Shown piece by piece: positions 41,454 through 50,298 of a DNA stretch of 64,000 nt. The DNA is taken from assembly GCF_009933255.1 (NCBI RefSeq), contig NZ_MAEI01000013.1, forward strand, positions 1 to 64,000, read 5' to 3'. Source of the stretch: Enterococcus diestrammenae (GTDB lineage: Bacteria; Bacillota; Bacilli; Lactobacillales; Enterococcaceae). The notes beneath the pieces were generated by a model. That model saw only the letters and a list, made by a program, of their open reading frames with translations, was not told where the DNA came from and did no database searches. Made by a program: the position numbers and the translations under genes. Every line of letters starts with the position of its first letter. The stretch's first letter is position 1.

Positions 41454-42665
41454 ATGATTGAATTAGAAGCGGCGGTCTTAGCTATCAAAGAACGGTTGGC
41501 CCCTCAAACAAAAGTCGAACGGCTGCCTTTAGCCGACTGTGAAGGGCGGATCACCGCTGAAACTGTGCGAGCTCCGAGGGCGGTTCCGGCTTTTCCCCGA
41601 GCTGCGATGGATGGCTATGGGGTCGCAGCTAGCAGTACCGTGGGCGCCACTGCTACTCAGCCGGTAGTTTTGCCGGTGGTAGGCTGCTTATTTGCCGGCG
41701 ATGACCCATCAGCTTTGCAGATACCATCAGGCGCCGCTGTCCGGGTGATGACGGGGGCGGCTTTACCTGTCGGGGTGGATAGTGTCGTGCCGCAGGAGTG
41801 GACTGACTACGGACAGGCACAGGTCAAGCTTTTTCGAGAAATTCCCAGAGGCAAACACTATATCGGGATTGGCGAAGACCTCCAAGCTCAAGAGGCGGTT
41901 CTGGCGGCTTCCCAATACATCACAAGTGAAAGCTTAGGGGTTTTAGCCAGTATCGGGGCAGCCACCGTTGCGGTCAAAAAAAAGCTGCGGGTAGCCATCA
42001 TTGCCACCGGTAGCGAACTAAAAGCAGTGGGAACCCCTTTAGCGGCCGCCGAAATCTACAATAGTTCAGCTTATGTTTTAGCCTCCTATATTCGCCGGTC
42101 TGGTGGAGAGGTGGTCTGGCAAAGCATCTGTGGGGATGATCCAAAACAATTTACCCAACAACTCCAACAAGTGGCACCCCAGGCCGATTTAATCCTCACC
42201 ACAGGAGGGGTCTCCGTCGGGCAAAAAGATTTTTTGCCACAGACTTTTGCGGCGCTTGGGGCGGAAAGCTTGTTTCATTTTGTAGCCTTTAAACCTGGCA
42301 CCCCCGTCATGGCAGCAGTCTGGGAAGGGATTCCCATTCTGTGTTTGTCGGGAAACCCGTTGGCAACCCTCGTGGATTTTCATTTGTTTTATTGGTCGCT
42401 GTTGGCGCATTTTTATCAAGCACCGATCTTTGAGTTGAAAAAAGAGCAGCAACTCTTACTGGCCGGGGAAGGGAAAAGAAGCAAGCTGCGGCGCTTTATC
42501 AGCGGTTACAGCGCCAACGGTCAAGTCACATTGGTCCCCAAAAAGCCACCAGTTGCTCGTTTTCAACAAATACACCATAGCAACTGTTTGGTGGAACAAC
42601 CACCTGCTTGTCAGCTGACAGCAGGGGAGATGGTCACCGTCTATCGCTGGTTTCAAGGAGGATAA
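41454..42665 (+). CDS. moeA: Molybdopterin molybdotransferase
   Basis: Inserts molybdate into adenylated molybdopterin. The 403-residue MoeA has the four-domain pattern: MDGYGV near the start, VRVMTGAALPVGVDSVV, the MoaB-like domain with IIATGSEL and TTGGVSVGQKDF, and CLSGNPLATLVDF before domain IV. It follows fdhF by 30 nt and closes the molybdoenzyme operon. The other molybdopterin genes (moaA-E, moaB) are not in the window. Confidence 0.93.
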   Translation: MIELEAAVLAIKERLAPQTKVERLPLADCEGRITAETVRAPRAVPAFPRAAMDGYGVAASSTVGATATQPVVLPVVGCLFAGDDPSALQIPSGAAVRVMTGAALPVGVDSVVPQEWTDYGQAQVKLFREIPRGKHYIGIGEDLQAQEAVLAASQYITSESLGVLASIGAATVAVKKKLRVAIIATGSELKAVGTPLAAAEIYNSSAYVLASYIRRSGGEVVWQSICGDDPKQFTQQLQQVAPQADLILTTGGVSVGQKDFLPQTFAALGAESLFHFVAFKPGTPVMAAVWEGIPILCLSGNPLATLVDFHLFYWSLLAHFYQAPIFELKKEQQLLLAGEGKRSKLRRFISGYSANGQVTLVPKKPPVARFQQIHHSNCLVEQPPACQLTAGEMVTVYRWFQGG

Positions 42666-42678
42666 ATAGTTAGGGGAG

Positions 42679-42716
42679 GCCTTCGCCACGATTTTATTCG
42701 CGGCGGAGGCTTTCTT
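42679..42716 (+). terminator. Terminator of the formate dehydrogenase operon
   Basis: GCCTTCGCC / GGCGGAGGC stem (42679-42687 and 42702-42710, one wobble) followed by TTTCTT, 14 nt after moeA. Confidence 0.7.
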
Positions 42717-42840
42717 GTAGATAAAGAACCATAAAATTTAGCTCCGGAGTAATCGGGTTGACGGTAGCTAGACCGGCAAATGCCAAGTACAAAGCAATTT
42801 GTCACTTTCCTCTGAGCTTCAAACTTAGAGTAAGTGGAAT
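42713..42840. repeat. Mosaic intergenic repeat, copy 5 (module A start joined to module B)
   Basis: TAGATAAAGAACCATAAAATTTAGCTCC (module A start), then directly GGTTGACGGTAGCTAGACCGG and CAAATGCCAAGTACAAAGCA. The right half shares GAGCTTCAAACTTAGAGTAA exactly with the minus strand of 28474-28500. It looks like an internally deleted version of copies 1 and 6. It lies directly after the moeA terminator. Confidence 0.75.
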
Positions 42841-42996
42841 ATCTTTCAAAATGTGTGGGTAGAAAGTATACTAGAACCATTAATGCAAGATTGTTGGATC
42901 AAAAATGAATGTAAACTAAGCCGTTTAAACTAAGCATCTAAACTAAATACGGTTTTGTAATCAAAAGGTTAAGGTAGTAAGGAAAAGGAGTCCCAC

Positions 42997-43734
42997 ATGA
43001 AATTGACTGTACGGAAGCGACAAGTAGGAGAGATTCCTTTACTTGAAGTAGTTAGCCAAGAACACGTTCATAATCGGTTGCCATTAGTGGTGTACTACCA
43101 TGGCTGGCAAACGCGAAAAGAATTGGTTTTGACCCAAGGCCGGAAATTAGCGGCTAAGGGAATGCGGGTGATTTTGCCCGATGCGGACAATCACGGGGAA
43201 CGCTTGCGACCCGTATCTCCCATTATTTCGCAAACTTTTTGGAGTAGCATTTATAGCAATCTTTTTGAGTTTGAGTATTTGCTGAATTATTTTCGTAAAC
43301 TGAACTTGGTGACGGATAAAATCGGTGTCGGCGGGGTTTCCATGGGGGGCATGACTACCTGTGCTCTTTTGACCCAACACCCTGAAATCACCGCCGCAGC
43401 TTGTGTAATGGGGACGCCTAGTCCGGCGAAATATCGAGATTACATGCTGCGCCGGGGAGCCCAAGAAGGGGTGAAGTTACCGAAAGATTTTGTTCACTTG
43501 CTTTCTTGGATAGAAGACTATGATTTGAGTCGGCATCCTGAAACATTGGAACAGCGGCCTTTGTACTTTTGGCACGGTCGTCAAGATGAAAAGATTCCTT
43601 TTGAAGAAGTCGCGTCTTTTGTGGACAAACATCCGGAACAACAGCTGGCCTTTGCTAAAGAAGATGCCCGTCATTTGGTGCAAGTGTCTACTATGGAAGA
43701 AGTCGCAGCCTTTTTTGAGCAACAGTTGCTTTAG
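42997..43734 (+). CDS. Alpha/beta hydrolase (YitV-like, prolyl oligopeptidase family)
   Basis: A 245-residue esterase-like hydrolase: YYHGWQTRKE (oxyanion region), nucleophile elbow GVSMGGMTT with the catalytic Ser, Asp in WHGRQDEKIPF and His in EDARHLVQ. No signal peptide. It resembles YitV/YtaP-type cytosolic esterases; substrate unknown. AAGGAG stands 7 nt upstream. It is a single gene flanked on both sides by repeat copies. Confidence 0.85.
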   Translation: MKLTVRKRQVGEIPLLEVVSQEHVHNRLPLVVYYHGWQTRKELVLTQGRKLAAKGMRVILPDADNHGERLRPVSPIISQTFWSSIYSNLFEFEYLLNYFRKLNLVTDKIGVGGVSMGGMTTCALLTQHPEITAAACVMGTPSPAKYRDYMLRRGAQEGVKLPKDFVHLLSWIEDYDLSRHPETLEQRPLYFWHGRQDEKIPFEEVASFVDKHPEQQLAFAKEDARHLVQVSTMEEVAAFFEQQLL

Positions 43735-43762
43735 TTATTTGGCACTGACGGGATACCAAAAA

Positions 43763-43805
43763 CCTCCCAAACTCTGATTTAAAAGAGTTTGGGAGGCTTT
43801 ATTTA
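43763..43805 (+). terminator. Terminator after the alpha/beta hydrolase gene
   Basis: CCTCCCAAACTCT / AGAGTTTGGGAGG perfect 13-bp stem with a T-rich tail; the tail runs into repeat copy 6. Confidence 0.9.
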
Positions 43806-44066
43806 TAGATAAAGAACTTACAAAAATTTAGCTCCAAAAAGCTTGATGGTTCAGGAATTAAGTGACTTATCATGCCGTTATTATGATGCCCGCTAAATCT
43901 TACCGGTCCCACTATCACCCGAGGCATTCTCCAGAAGCAAGACCGGCCGGCTTTCTCATAGACTAAGGATTATCGAGAAGTTCAGCCTGTTTTCTCGATG
44001 GTACAAAAAAGGTGACATTTAGCGACCTAAGAATTGGGACGACGATAGCTAGACCGGTCAATGCTA
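43804..44066. repeat. Mosaic intergenic repeat, copy 6 (modules A, palindrome arm, B)
   Basis: The most complete copy. Module A 43806-43895; ACCGGTCCCACTATCACCCG and CATTCTCCAGAAGCAAGACC (43903-43950, as at 19628-19675); a CGAGAA / TTCTCG hairpin (43974-43999); then module B 44000-44066 (GATGGTACAAAAAAGGTGAC, GCGACCTAAGAATTGGGACG, TAGCTAGACCGGTCAATGC). The following 44067-44443 has no gene, only a promoter-less AT-mixed stretch before rsmF. Confidence 0.77.
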
Positions 44067-44443
44067 AAGAAAAAGTATGTTTGTTTTTGGTCGGGTTCTT
44101 CAATAAAAGCTACCAATTTACAACCTAGCCAATCCCGTATATACTAAAACACGTTGAAAGAGGGCCCCACTATTCAGCTGGATGAAACAGCCGGATTTCA
44201 TTGCTGGCAGTGTATCAGCTAAAAGTAAATACCCGTCGCAACTAGCAGCAAGGCACAGGCCTGGAGTTGGTTTCGTCTTATTTTGCGTGGCAATTAGCCA
44301 GTGTAGGACTGATTGGCGGAAAGCTGGTCTTTTTCCTTGCTGACTAAGGCGTTCTCGGAAAGTGAATCGTCCTTTTTTCTTTTATCTTAGACCAATTATC
44401 AAAGATTCGGGACCTAATGGTGGTGCCGGAAATGGAGGCAAAA

Positions 44444-45832
44444 ATGGAGTTACCGAAGCCATTTATCGAAAAATATAGCAAATTACTAGGTGACGAGGCG
44501 CCGGCTTTTTTGGCGGCGATTGCCACGGGGACACCCCAAAAAGCTTTTCGGGTCAATTCTCTGAAACCTGCTTATCGGCAAATGCTGACCCAGTTTGGCC
44601 CAGAAGAACTGATCCCGGCTCCTTTTGGGGAAGAAAGTTATCTGGGGGCGGTGGGAGGCCATAGTTTATTGCATCAGGCGGGCTATGTCTACAGCCAAGA
44701 GCCTAGTGCCATGATTGTCGCGGCGATTGCCCAAGCCCAACCGGGAGAAAAAGTCTTGGATCTCTGTGCTGCGCCGGGGGGCAAATCCACTCAGCTGGCG
44801 GCACAGATGCAAAACCAAGGCCTACTGGTAGCAAACGAAATCTTCAGCAAACGAGCCAAGATTCTTTCAGAAAATCTCGAACGCTGGGGGGCCACCAACT
44901 GTTTGGTCACCAACCATGCGCCAGCGGAATTGGTCCCAAAATTTAGCGGCTTTTTTGACCGTATCGTAGTGGACGCTCCTTGCTCAGGTGAAGGGATGTT
45001 CCGCAAAGATCCGGTAGCAGTGGCAGAGTGGCAGGCGGATACTCCGGCCAAGTGTGCGGCGCGGCAAAAAGAAATTTTGACGGCGGCGGTCGCGATGTTG
45101 GCACCAGAAGGGGAGCTGATTTATTCCACTTGCACCTTTGCGCCAGAAGAAAATGAAGCCATCATCAGTTGGCTAGTCACGAACTTTCCTTTGACCATTA
45201 TACCCCTTGCCATCGAAGGCACGGCGAATGGCCGGCCGGAGTGGGGAAGCGTCCCAGGTTTGGAAGGTACCGTCAGATTGTGGCCCCAACAAGGACAAGG
45301 AGAAGGGCATTTTGCCGCTAAGTTGCGCTTCCATGGGGTAAACCCCACGCCCAAAGTAGCCACCAAAACCAAAAAAGCCAAGCATAAAAAAGCCGAGAAA
45401 ACCCCGCTATCCAAAGAGCTAGAACCGCTCTGGCAAGCCTTTACTAAAGAGTTTCCGCTACCCAACCAGACTGGCCGTCCCGAACGGTTTGGGGACTACA
45501 TCTGGTGGGTGCCAGAAAGTGCCCCTGACTTGCGGGGAATCCGAGTTTTGCGCAGCGGGGTGCAAATGGCCCAGGTGAAGAAGAACCGTCTAGAACCGGC
45601 TTTCAACCTAGCCATGACGGCACCAGCAGTGGCTGCGAGTCAGCGCCTAGCCATCACCTTGGCGGACTGGCAAAAATATGTCGCCGGTGCCACTTTCACC
45701 GCTAGTGGCAACGCAGGTTGGGTGTTGTTGACGGTGGCGGATATTCCAGTGGGCTTTGGCAAACAAGTCCAAGGAGTCGTGAAAAACTTTTATCCCAAAG
45801 GCCTGCGTTTTGTTGTGGACCCTCTCAAGTAA
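44444..45832 (+). CDS. rsmF: RsmF-like rRNA/tRNA (cytosine-5) methyltransferase
   Basis: A 462-residue NOL1/NOP2/Sun family enzyme that methylates cytosine-5 in rRNA or tRNA with SAM. The SAM site is VLDLCAAPGGKSTQL (about 105-119); catalytic Cys are in DAPCSGEGMFRKDP and YSTCTFAPEENE. The C-terminal extension (about 300-462) has a Lys-rich linker and a PUA-like RNA-binding region, as in RsmF/YebU. The start at 44444 has GGAGG at good spacing; earlier ATGs are in the same frame but lack one. Confidence 0.9.
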   Translation: MELPKPFIEKYSKLLGDEAPAFLAAIATGTPQKAFRVNSLKPAYRQMLTQFGPEELIPAPFGEESYLGAVGGHSLLHQAGYVYSQEPSAMIVAAIAQAQPGEKVLDLCAAPGGKSTQLAAQMQNQGLLVANEIFSKRAKILSENLERWGATNCLVTNHAPAELVPKFSGFFDRIVVDAPCSGEGMFRKDPVAVAEWQADTPAKCAARQKEILTAAVAMLAPEGELIYSTCTFAPEENEAIISWLVTNFPLTIIPLAIEGTANGRPEWGSVPGLEGTVRLWPQQGQGEGHFAAKLRFHGVNPTPKVATKTKKAKHKKAEKTPLSKELEPLWQAFTKEFPLPNQTGRPERFGDYIWWVPESAPDLRGIRVLRSGVQMAQVKKNRLEPAFNLAMTAPAVAASQRLAITLADWQKYVAGATFTASGNAGWVLLTVADIPVGFGKQVQGVVKNFYPKGLRFVVDPLK

Positions 45833-46081
45833 TCATTGCGGCCAATATCTTGGGACGGTCACGAAAATGTGGGAAATAGCTGATTTTTCCAGCAGGATAA
45901 GCCGATTGTTATCCTAAAAAAAGCCCCTGTGCTATCATGAAAGAGTAGGGAGTAGCCAGATAAACTACTCCAAAAATCGCGTAACGAAACTTCCCTAGCC
46001 GTTGCTTTTTGCATAGCTTGTGATACGGATTCTCGAATAGAGGAGGAAGCGTCGTTACCACTAAATCAGGAGGTTTTTTTC

Positions 46082-46417
46082 ATGAAAACATCGACAAAAG
46101 TTGCTATCGGTCTGAGTGTGGCAGCCGTTGCCGGCATCGTCTCGGCAGCAATCGTATCCGACACTATGGTAGATGTGATTCGCCACAAGAAAAATCGCCA
46201 CCAAGTAAAAAAATTCGTAGACGACAAGTTTGACGGCAACGAAAAAATGTTAAACGTCGTGGATGATCTGTCCGATGACGATTTGGATTCATTGATGAAC
46301 GTGATGGGCAAGATTAAAGACAGCCGCAAGCAAATCTCCGTTTACGGTGAAAATGTCAAAGAAGCCACCGATAGCTTGAAAGGCAAGCTAGAAGGGTTGC
46401 TTGACCACGTCTTGTAA
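46082..46417 (+). CDS. Membrane-anchored hypothetical protein, 111 aa
   Basis: An N-terminal membrane helix (about 7-27, VAIGLSVAAVAGIVSAAIV) and then a charged helical domain of about 80 residues (DDLSDDDLDSLMNVMGKIKD). AGGAGG stands 8 nt upstream, and a strong terminator follows. It resembles small YtxH-like cell-envelope proteins in layout but no family motif is clear. Confidence 0.75.
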   Translation: MKTSTKVAIGLSVAAVAGIVSAAIVSDTMVDVIRHKKNRHQVKKFVDDKFDGNEKMLNVVDDLSDDDLDSLMNVMGKIKDSRKQISVYGENVKEATDSLKGKLEGLLDHVL

Positions 46418-46435
46418 AAAACAATCAAAACAGAC

Positions 46436-46485
46436 AAAAAAACGGTCCGATTCTCCGCCAAAGCTGGAGAATCGGACCGTTTTTG
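46436..46485. terminator. Bidirectional terminator between the 111-aa gene and the second FNT gene
   Basis: AAACGGTCCGATTCTCC / GGAGAATCGGACCGTTT, 17-bp perfect stem with A and T flanks, between convergent genes. Confidence 0.92.
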
Positions 46486-46494
46486 TTATTTTGC

Positions 46495-47256
46495 TTAATG
46501 GTGTTTGTAACTGGCATGATAGAAACCAGAAACAAAAATCGAACCACCGATGATGTTGCCAAGGTAGACGAAGACGAAATTTTTCAAGAAGTCCATCCAA
46601 GTGGCGTGGCCTTCAAAAATCGCACCGGGGATTACAAAACAGTTTGCCACACTATGCTGAAAACCGATGGCAACGAAGATCATGACAGGAAACCAGATGC
46701 CCAAAATCTTGCCGGCGCCATCTTTGGCACCGTAGCACAACCATAAGGCCAGACCGACAAACCAGTTACAACCAATCCCGGAAATCACGGCTTGGACCCA
46801 GCTGGCTTCGATTTTATGATGAGCCAAACTCACCAACATCTCCAAGTAAACCCCGCTGTGAGTCAAACCCACGACATAACCAAAGAAATACGCCACAAAC
46901 AAAGCTCCCACGATATTGGCGAGGGTGATGGTGACCCAGTTGATGAAAAGTTCCTTGAAACTGACTTTCTTGTCAAAAAAGGCGATCCCCACGGCCATCA
47001 TGTTACCGGTGATTAGCTCACCGCCGGCTAGTAAGATCACGATTAGGCCAATCGGGAAGACGCTGGCCCCTACCAAAGCTTGCACACTGGCCAAATCAGC
47101 CGGAATCGAAGCAGCCACTCGAATGTATGCCAGATAGCCTAAAGAGATCATGGCACCACCGATAAAGCCTAAAATCAGCTTGGCGGTTAGGGGTTTTTGG
47201 ATTTTTTTGATACCATTGTCGATGGAAATATCGACAATTTCTGCAGGTGAAAACAT
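46495..47256 (-). CDS. Formate/nitrite transporter (FocA/NirC family), copy 2
   Basis: A 253-residue FNT channel with the same signatures as copy 1: LAGGELITGNMMAVG, VISGIGCNWFVGLALW and GFQHSVANCFVIP. It is transcribed away from the hydrogenase operon, with a 604-bp region between starts. AAAGGAG precedes the ATG. It is less similar to copy 1 than a recent duplicate would be, so the two may differ in substrate (formate, nitrite, hydrosulfide or lactate/acetate) or direction. Confidence 0.9.
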   Translation of the reverse strand: MFSPAEIVDISIDNGIKKIQKPLTAKLILGFIGGAMISLGYLAYIRVAASIPADLASVQALVGASVFPIGLIVILLAGGELITGNMMAVGIAFFDKKVSFKELFINWVTITLANIVGALFVAYFFGYVVGLTHSGVYLEMLVSLAHHKIEASWVQAVISGIGCNWFVGLALWLCYGAKDGAGKILGIWFPVMIFVAIGFQHSVANCFVIPGAIFEGHATWMDFLKNFVFVYLGNIIGGSIFVSGFYHASYKHH

Positions 47257-47782
47257 AAAAGAGCTCCTTTCGCTAAGTCAGGTGGAAACTCACTCATTGA
47301 TCCCAAGCAGGGGGTACTGACGGCTAGTCGTATGTAAAAATAAGTCGTATCAAAGCACTCTTCTCGCTAAGGTAACAGGCGATTTCCTTACCTATTTAAT
47401 AAGTCCGTGTACTACTTTACGGGATTTTAAGAAAAATGCAATATCTTTTTGATGGTTTCATGAAAATGTTCACTTGCTCGGGGGAAAGGTCCAAAGTGGC
47501 AACTGTTTTTTAGCAAACAAAGCAGCTGAAAAAAGCCCGACTTTCTCAGGCGAAAAGTCACCCAACAGGAGCAGACCAAAATACTCGGGACTATTTTTGA
47601 CGAATCATCTTGGCGCAGCAAGGGTCCCACGAAGCTGCTAAATCTCGCTCAAGTGTTCACAAGACGTCGTAAAACATTAGGATTTTTGACGATTTTTCTC
47701 CTCTTGCTGCCCACGATTGAAAACGATTATCACCGATAATTCTCCTCATTTTCCGAGATAGTTCACATTTTCACGGAAAAAT

Positions 47783-47813
47783 TTGATAAAACGATAATTG
47801 TAAGCGCTATAAT
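47783..47813 (+). promoter_or_regulatory. Promoter of the hydrogenase operon
   Basis: TTGATA (47783-47788) and TATAAT (47808-47813), spacer 19 bp (2 bp longer than ideal), about 48 nt before hydC. Confidence 0.5.
47799..47812 (+). promoter_or_regulatory. cre-like CcpA site over the hydrogenase promoter
   Basis: TGTAAGCGCTATAA fits TGWNANCGNTNWCA except for one position, with the palindromic core AGCGCT. It overlaps the -10 box, which predicts repression during growth on preferred sugars. Confidence 0.5.
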
Positions 47814-47860
47814 TATTGTATTTTAACTATTTATTTCATTTGGGGAGGGAATATTTCATT

Positions 47861-48373
47861 ATGAGTGGACAAACGGTTGCCTTTGAATTCGTCGAAACGA
47901 CTAGTCAGTACGACGAACTAAACGAGGTCTTACAAAAACTGAAATGTCAGGCAGGGGGGCAAATGCCGGCATTACAGGAAGCCCAACGGATTTATGGCTA
48001 TCTGCCGATTGAAGTGTTGCAACGCATTTCCAAAGAATTGGCGGTACCGTTGGAAAAGTTATATAGTACCGCGACCTTTTATTCTCAGTTTACCTTTGTA
48101 CCGCGGGGCAAATACACGATTAGTGTGTGTATGGGGACGGCCTGCTATGTCAAAGGGGCGGGGAATATTTTAGATTCCTATGAGACGACGCTTGGAATCA
48201 AGGCTGGGGAAACCACTGGGGATCGGCTGTTTACCTTGGAATCCTGCCGCTGTATCGGAGCGTGTGGTTTGGCGCCAGTCTTGACGGTAAACGAAGAAGT
48301 TTACGGTCGGCTTACCACTAAAAAAGGGGATAAGGTGCTGGCGACATATATCAAAGAAAGCAAGGCTGAATAG
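47861..48373 (+). CDS. hydC: NuoE-like [2Fe-2S] subunit of trimeric [FeFe]-hydrogenase
   Basis: A 170-residue NuoE/HydC protein: helical N-terminus with MPALQEAQRIYGYLP, then CMGTAC and CRCIGAC, the ligands of one [2Fe-2S] cluster. It is the small subunit of NAD(P)-linked, electron-bifurcating hydrogenases (HydABC). GGAGGG stands 12 nt before the ATG, a rather long gap; the frame is open 15 codons further up but has no better start. Confidence 0.88.
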   Translation: MSGQTVAFEFVETTSQYDELNEVLQKLKCQAGGQMPALQEAQRIYGYLPIEVLQRISKELAVPLEKLYSTATFYSQFTFVPRGKYTISVCMGTACYVKGAGNILDSYETTLGIKAGETTGDRLFTLESCRCIGACGLAPVLTVNEEVYGRLTTKKGDKVLATYIKESKAE

Positions 48374-48403
48374 CCAAATAATCTAGAAAACGAGGATTGC
48401 ATT

Positions 48404-50283
48404 ATGAAAACTTGGCAAGAACTAAATGAGTTAAAAAAACAATATCGCCAAAAAGTCGCGATCCGTCTGGATGAAGGCGGCGAGACAGCTCTTGGTACGA
48501 AAAAACGGGAAATCATGGTCTGTGCCGGGACCGGCTGTCTATCTTCTAAAAGCCGGGACTTTATTGATAATCTACACCTGGAGTTGGCCGCTCATGGCTT
48601 GGCTGATGAAGTGGAAGTGGTGGCGACGGGGTGTTTTGGGCTATGTGCCCAAGGGCCAATCGTGATCGTCCATCCAGAAGGGACGTTTTACCATCAAGTG
48701 GGCCCTAAAGATGCCAAAAAGATCGTGGAAAAACACTTAATCGGTGGTGAGCCCATCGAAAAACTACTCTACCATGACCATGATACCAAAGAAGTCATCA
48801 GCAAATTGATGGATACACCTTTTTATCACAAACAAGAACGGGTGGCGCTGCGAAATTGTGGCCGGATTGACCCGGAAAAAATCGAGGAATATATCGCCTT
48901 TGATGGCTATCAAGCGTTAGCAAAAGTGGTTCACGAGTATTCACCAGATGACGTGTTGGATCAGCTGAAAATCTCTGGTCTACGAGGACGGGGAGGAGCT
49001 GGTTTCCCGACTTATATGAAGTGGACCTTCGCCAAAAATAGCCCGGGGGATCAAAAATATGTGGTCTGTAACGCTGATGAAGGGGATCCCGCGCCTTTAT
49101 GGATCGCTCGGTGTTAGAAGGCGATCCCCACGCGGTGATTGAAGCGATGGCGATTGCCGGGTACACGATTGGGGCCAATCAAGGCTATGTCTACGTGCGG
49201 GCGGAATATCCGACGGCGGTTAATCGGTTGAAAATTGCCATCCAACAAGCGCGGGAAAATGGCTTATTGGGGGACAATATTTTTGGTAGTAACTTCTCCT
49301 TCCAATTGGATATCCGGTTGGGATCGGGGGCTTTTGTCTGCGGGGAAGAAACCGCTTTGTTGGAAAGTATCGAAGGTCGGCGGGGAGAACCGCGGCCACG
49401 ACCACCGTTTCCAGCAGTGAAGGGGTTATTTGGCAAACCAACCACGGTAAACAACGTGGAGACGTTAGCCAATATCCCGCAAATCTTCGTCAAAGGCCCG
49501 GCGTGGTTTGCGGCCATGGGAACCGAAAAGTCGAAGGGGACCAAAGTGTTTGCTTTGGGGGGCAAGATTCAAAATACCGGTTTGGTGGAGATTCCGATGG
49601 GGACCACTTTGCGAGAAATCGTCGAAGATATCGGCGGTGGGATTCCTGACGGTAAAGCCTTTAAAGCCGCCCAAACCGGGGGACCTTCAGGGGGCTGTAT
49701 TCCCGAAGAACACTATGATGTACCGATTGACTATGATAATTTGATGGAAATCGGTTCGATGATGGGTTCTGGTGGCTTGATCGTCATGGACGAAGACAAC
49801 TGTATGGTGGATATCGCCAAGTTCTTCCTAGAGTTTACCGTGGAAGAAAGTTGTGGGAAATGTGCGCCATGTCGGATTGGGACCAAGCGCCTATTGGAAA
49901 TTTTGGATAAAATTACCCTCGGCAAAGCGACGATGGCGGATTTGGATAAGATGGAAGAACTTTGCCATCATATCAAAGAAAACTCCCTGTGTGGACTCGG
50001 TCAAACGGCGCCAAACCCGGTGTTATCCACTTATCATTACTTTAAAGAAGAATACTTGGCCCACGTGCAAGAGCGTCGTTGCCCAGCTGGAGTCTGTAAA
50101 AACTTGATCCAGTACAGCATCGATCCGGAAAAATGTACCGGTTGCTCCGCCTGTGCCCGGGTTTGTCCGGTGTCAGCGATTAGTGGAGAAGTCAAAAAAG
50201 TTTATGAAATTGATCAAGAAACGTGTATCAAGTGTGGTTTATGTAAAGATACTTGTCGCTTTGACGCCATCTATGTGCATTAG
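48404..50283 (+). pseudogene. hydB: HydB, NuoF-like flavin subunit of [FeFe]-hydrogenase, broken by a one-base frameshift
   Basis: Two frames, 48404-49117 and from about 49090 to 50283, together make an otherwise complete subunit of about 626 residues. It has an N-terminal [2Fe-2S] thioredoxin-like domain ([23 protein letters not shown]), the NuoF core ([43 protein letters not shown]) and a C-terminal two-[4Fe-4S] ferredoxin ([23 protein letters not shown]). The break is at 49085-49096, where GATCCCGCGCCTTTATGG should read with one more base to give NADEGDPGAFMDRSV. No slippery heptamer is seen, so programmed shifting is unlikely. It is either a real loss of function or a sequencing error. 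Confidence 0.88.
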
Positions 50284-50298
50284 GAGGGGAGTACTACT

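Larger units (their letters stand above)
47257..47860. other. 604-nt regulatory interval between the FNT gene and hydC
   Basis: No gene is supported: the longest frame (47427-47630, minus) lacks a ribosome site. The right end holds the hyd promoter and a cre-like site. Other motif-like pieces are GATTGAAAACGATTATCA near 47707 (weak cre) and several TTCAC/GTTCAC half sites (47470, 47654, 47761). Confidence 0.5.

Noticed and set aside
47427-47630. 67-aa minus-strand frame in the FNT-hydC gap
   Set aside because: No ribosome site, no similarity pattern, and it lies inside a likely regulatory interval.
49080-49100. Programmed ribosomal frameshift in hydB
   Set aside because: The site lacks an X-XXY-YYZ heptamer and homologues are made from a single frame; a deletion or sequence error is simpler.
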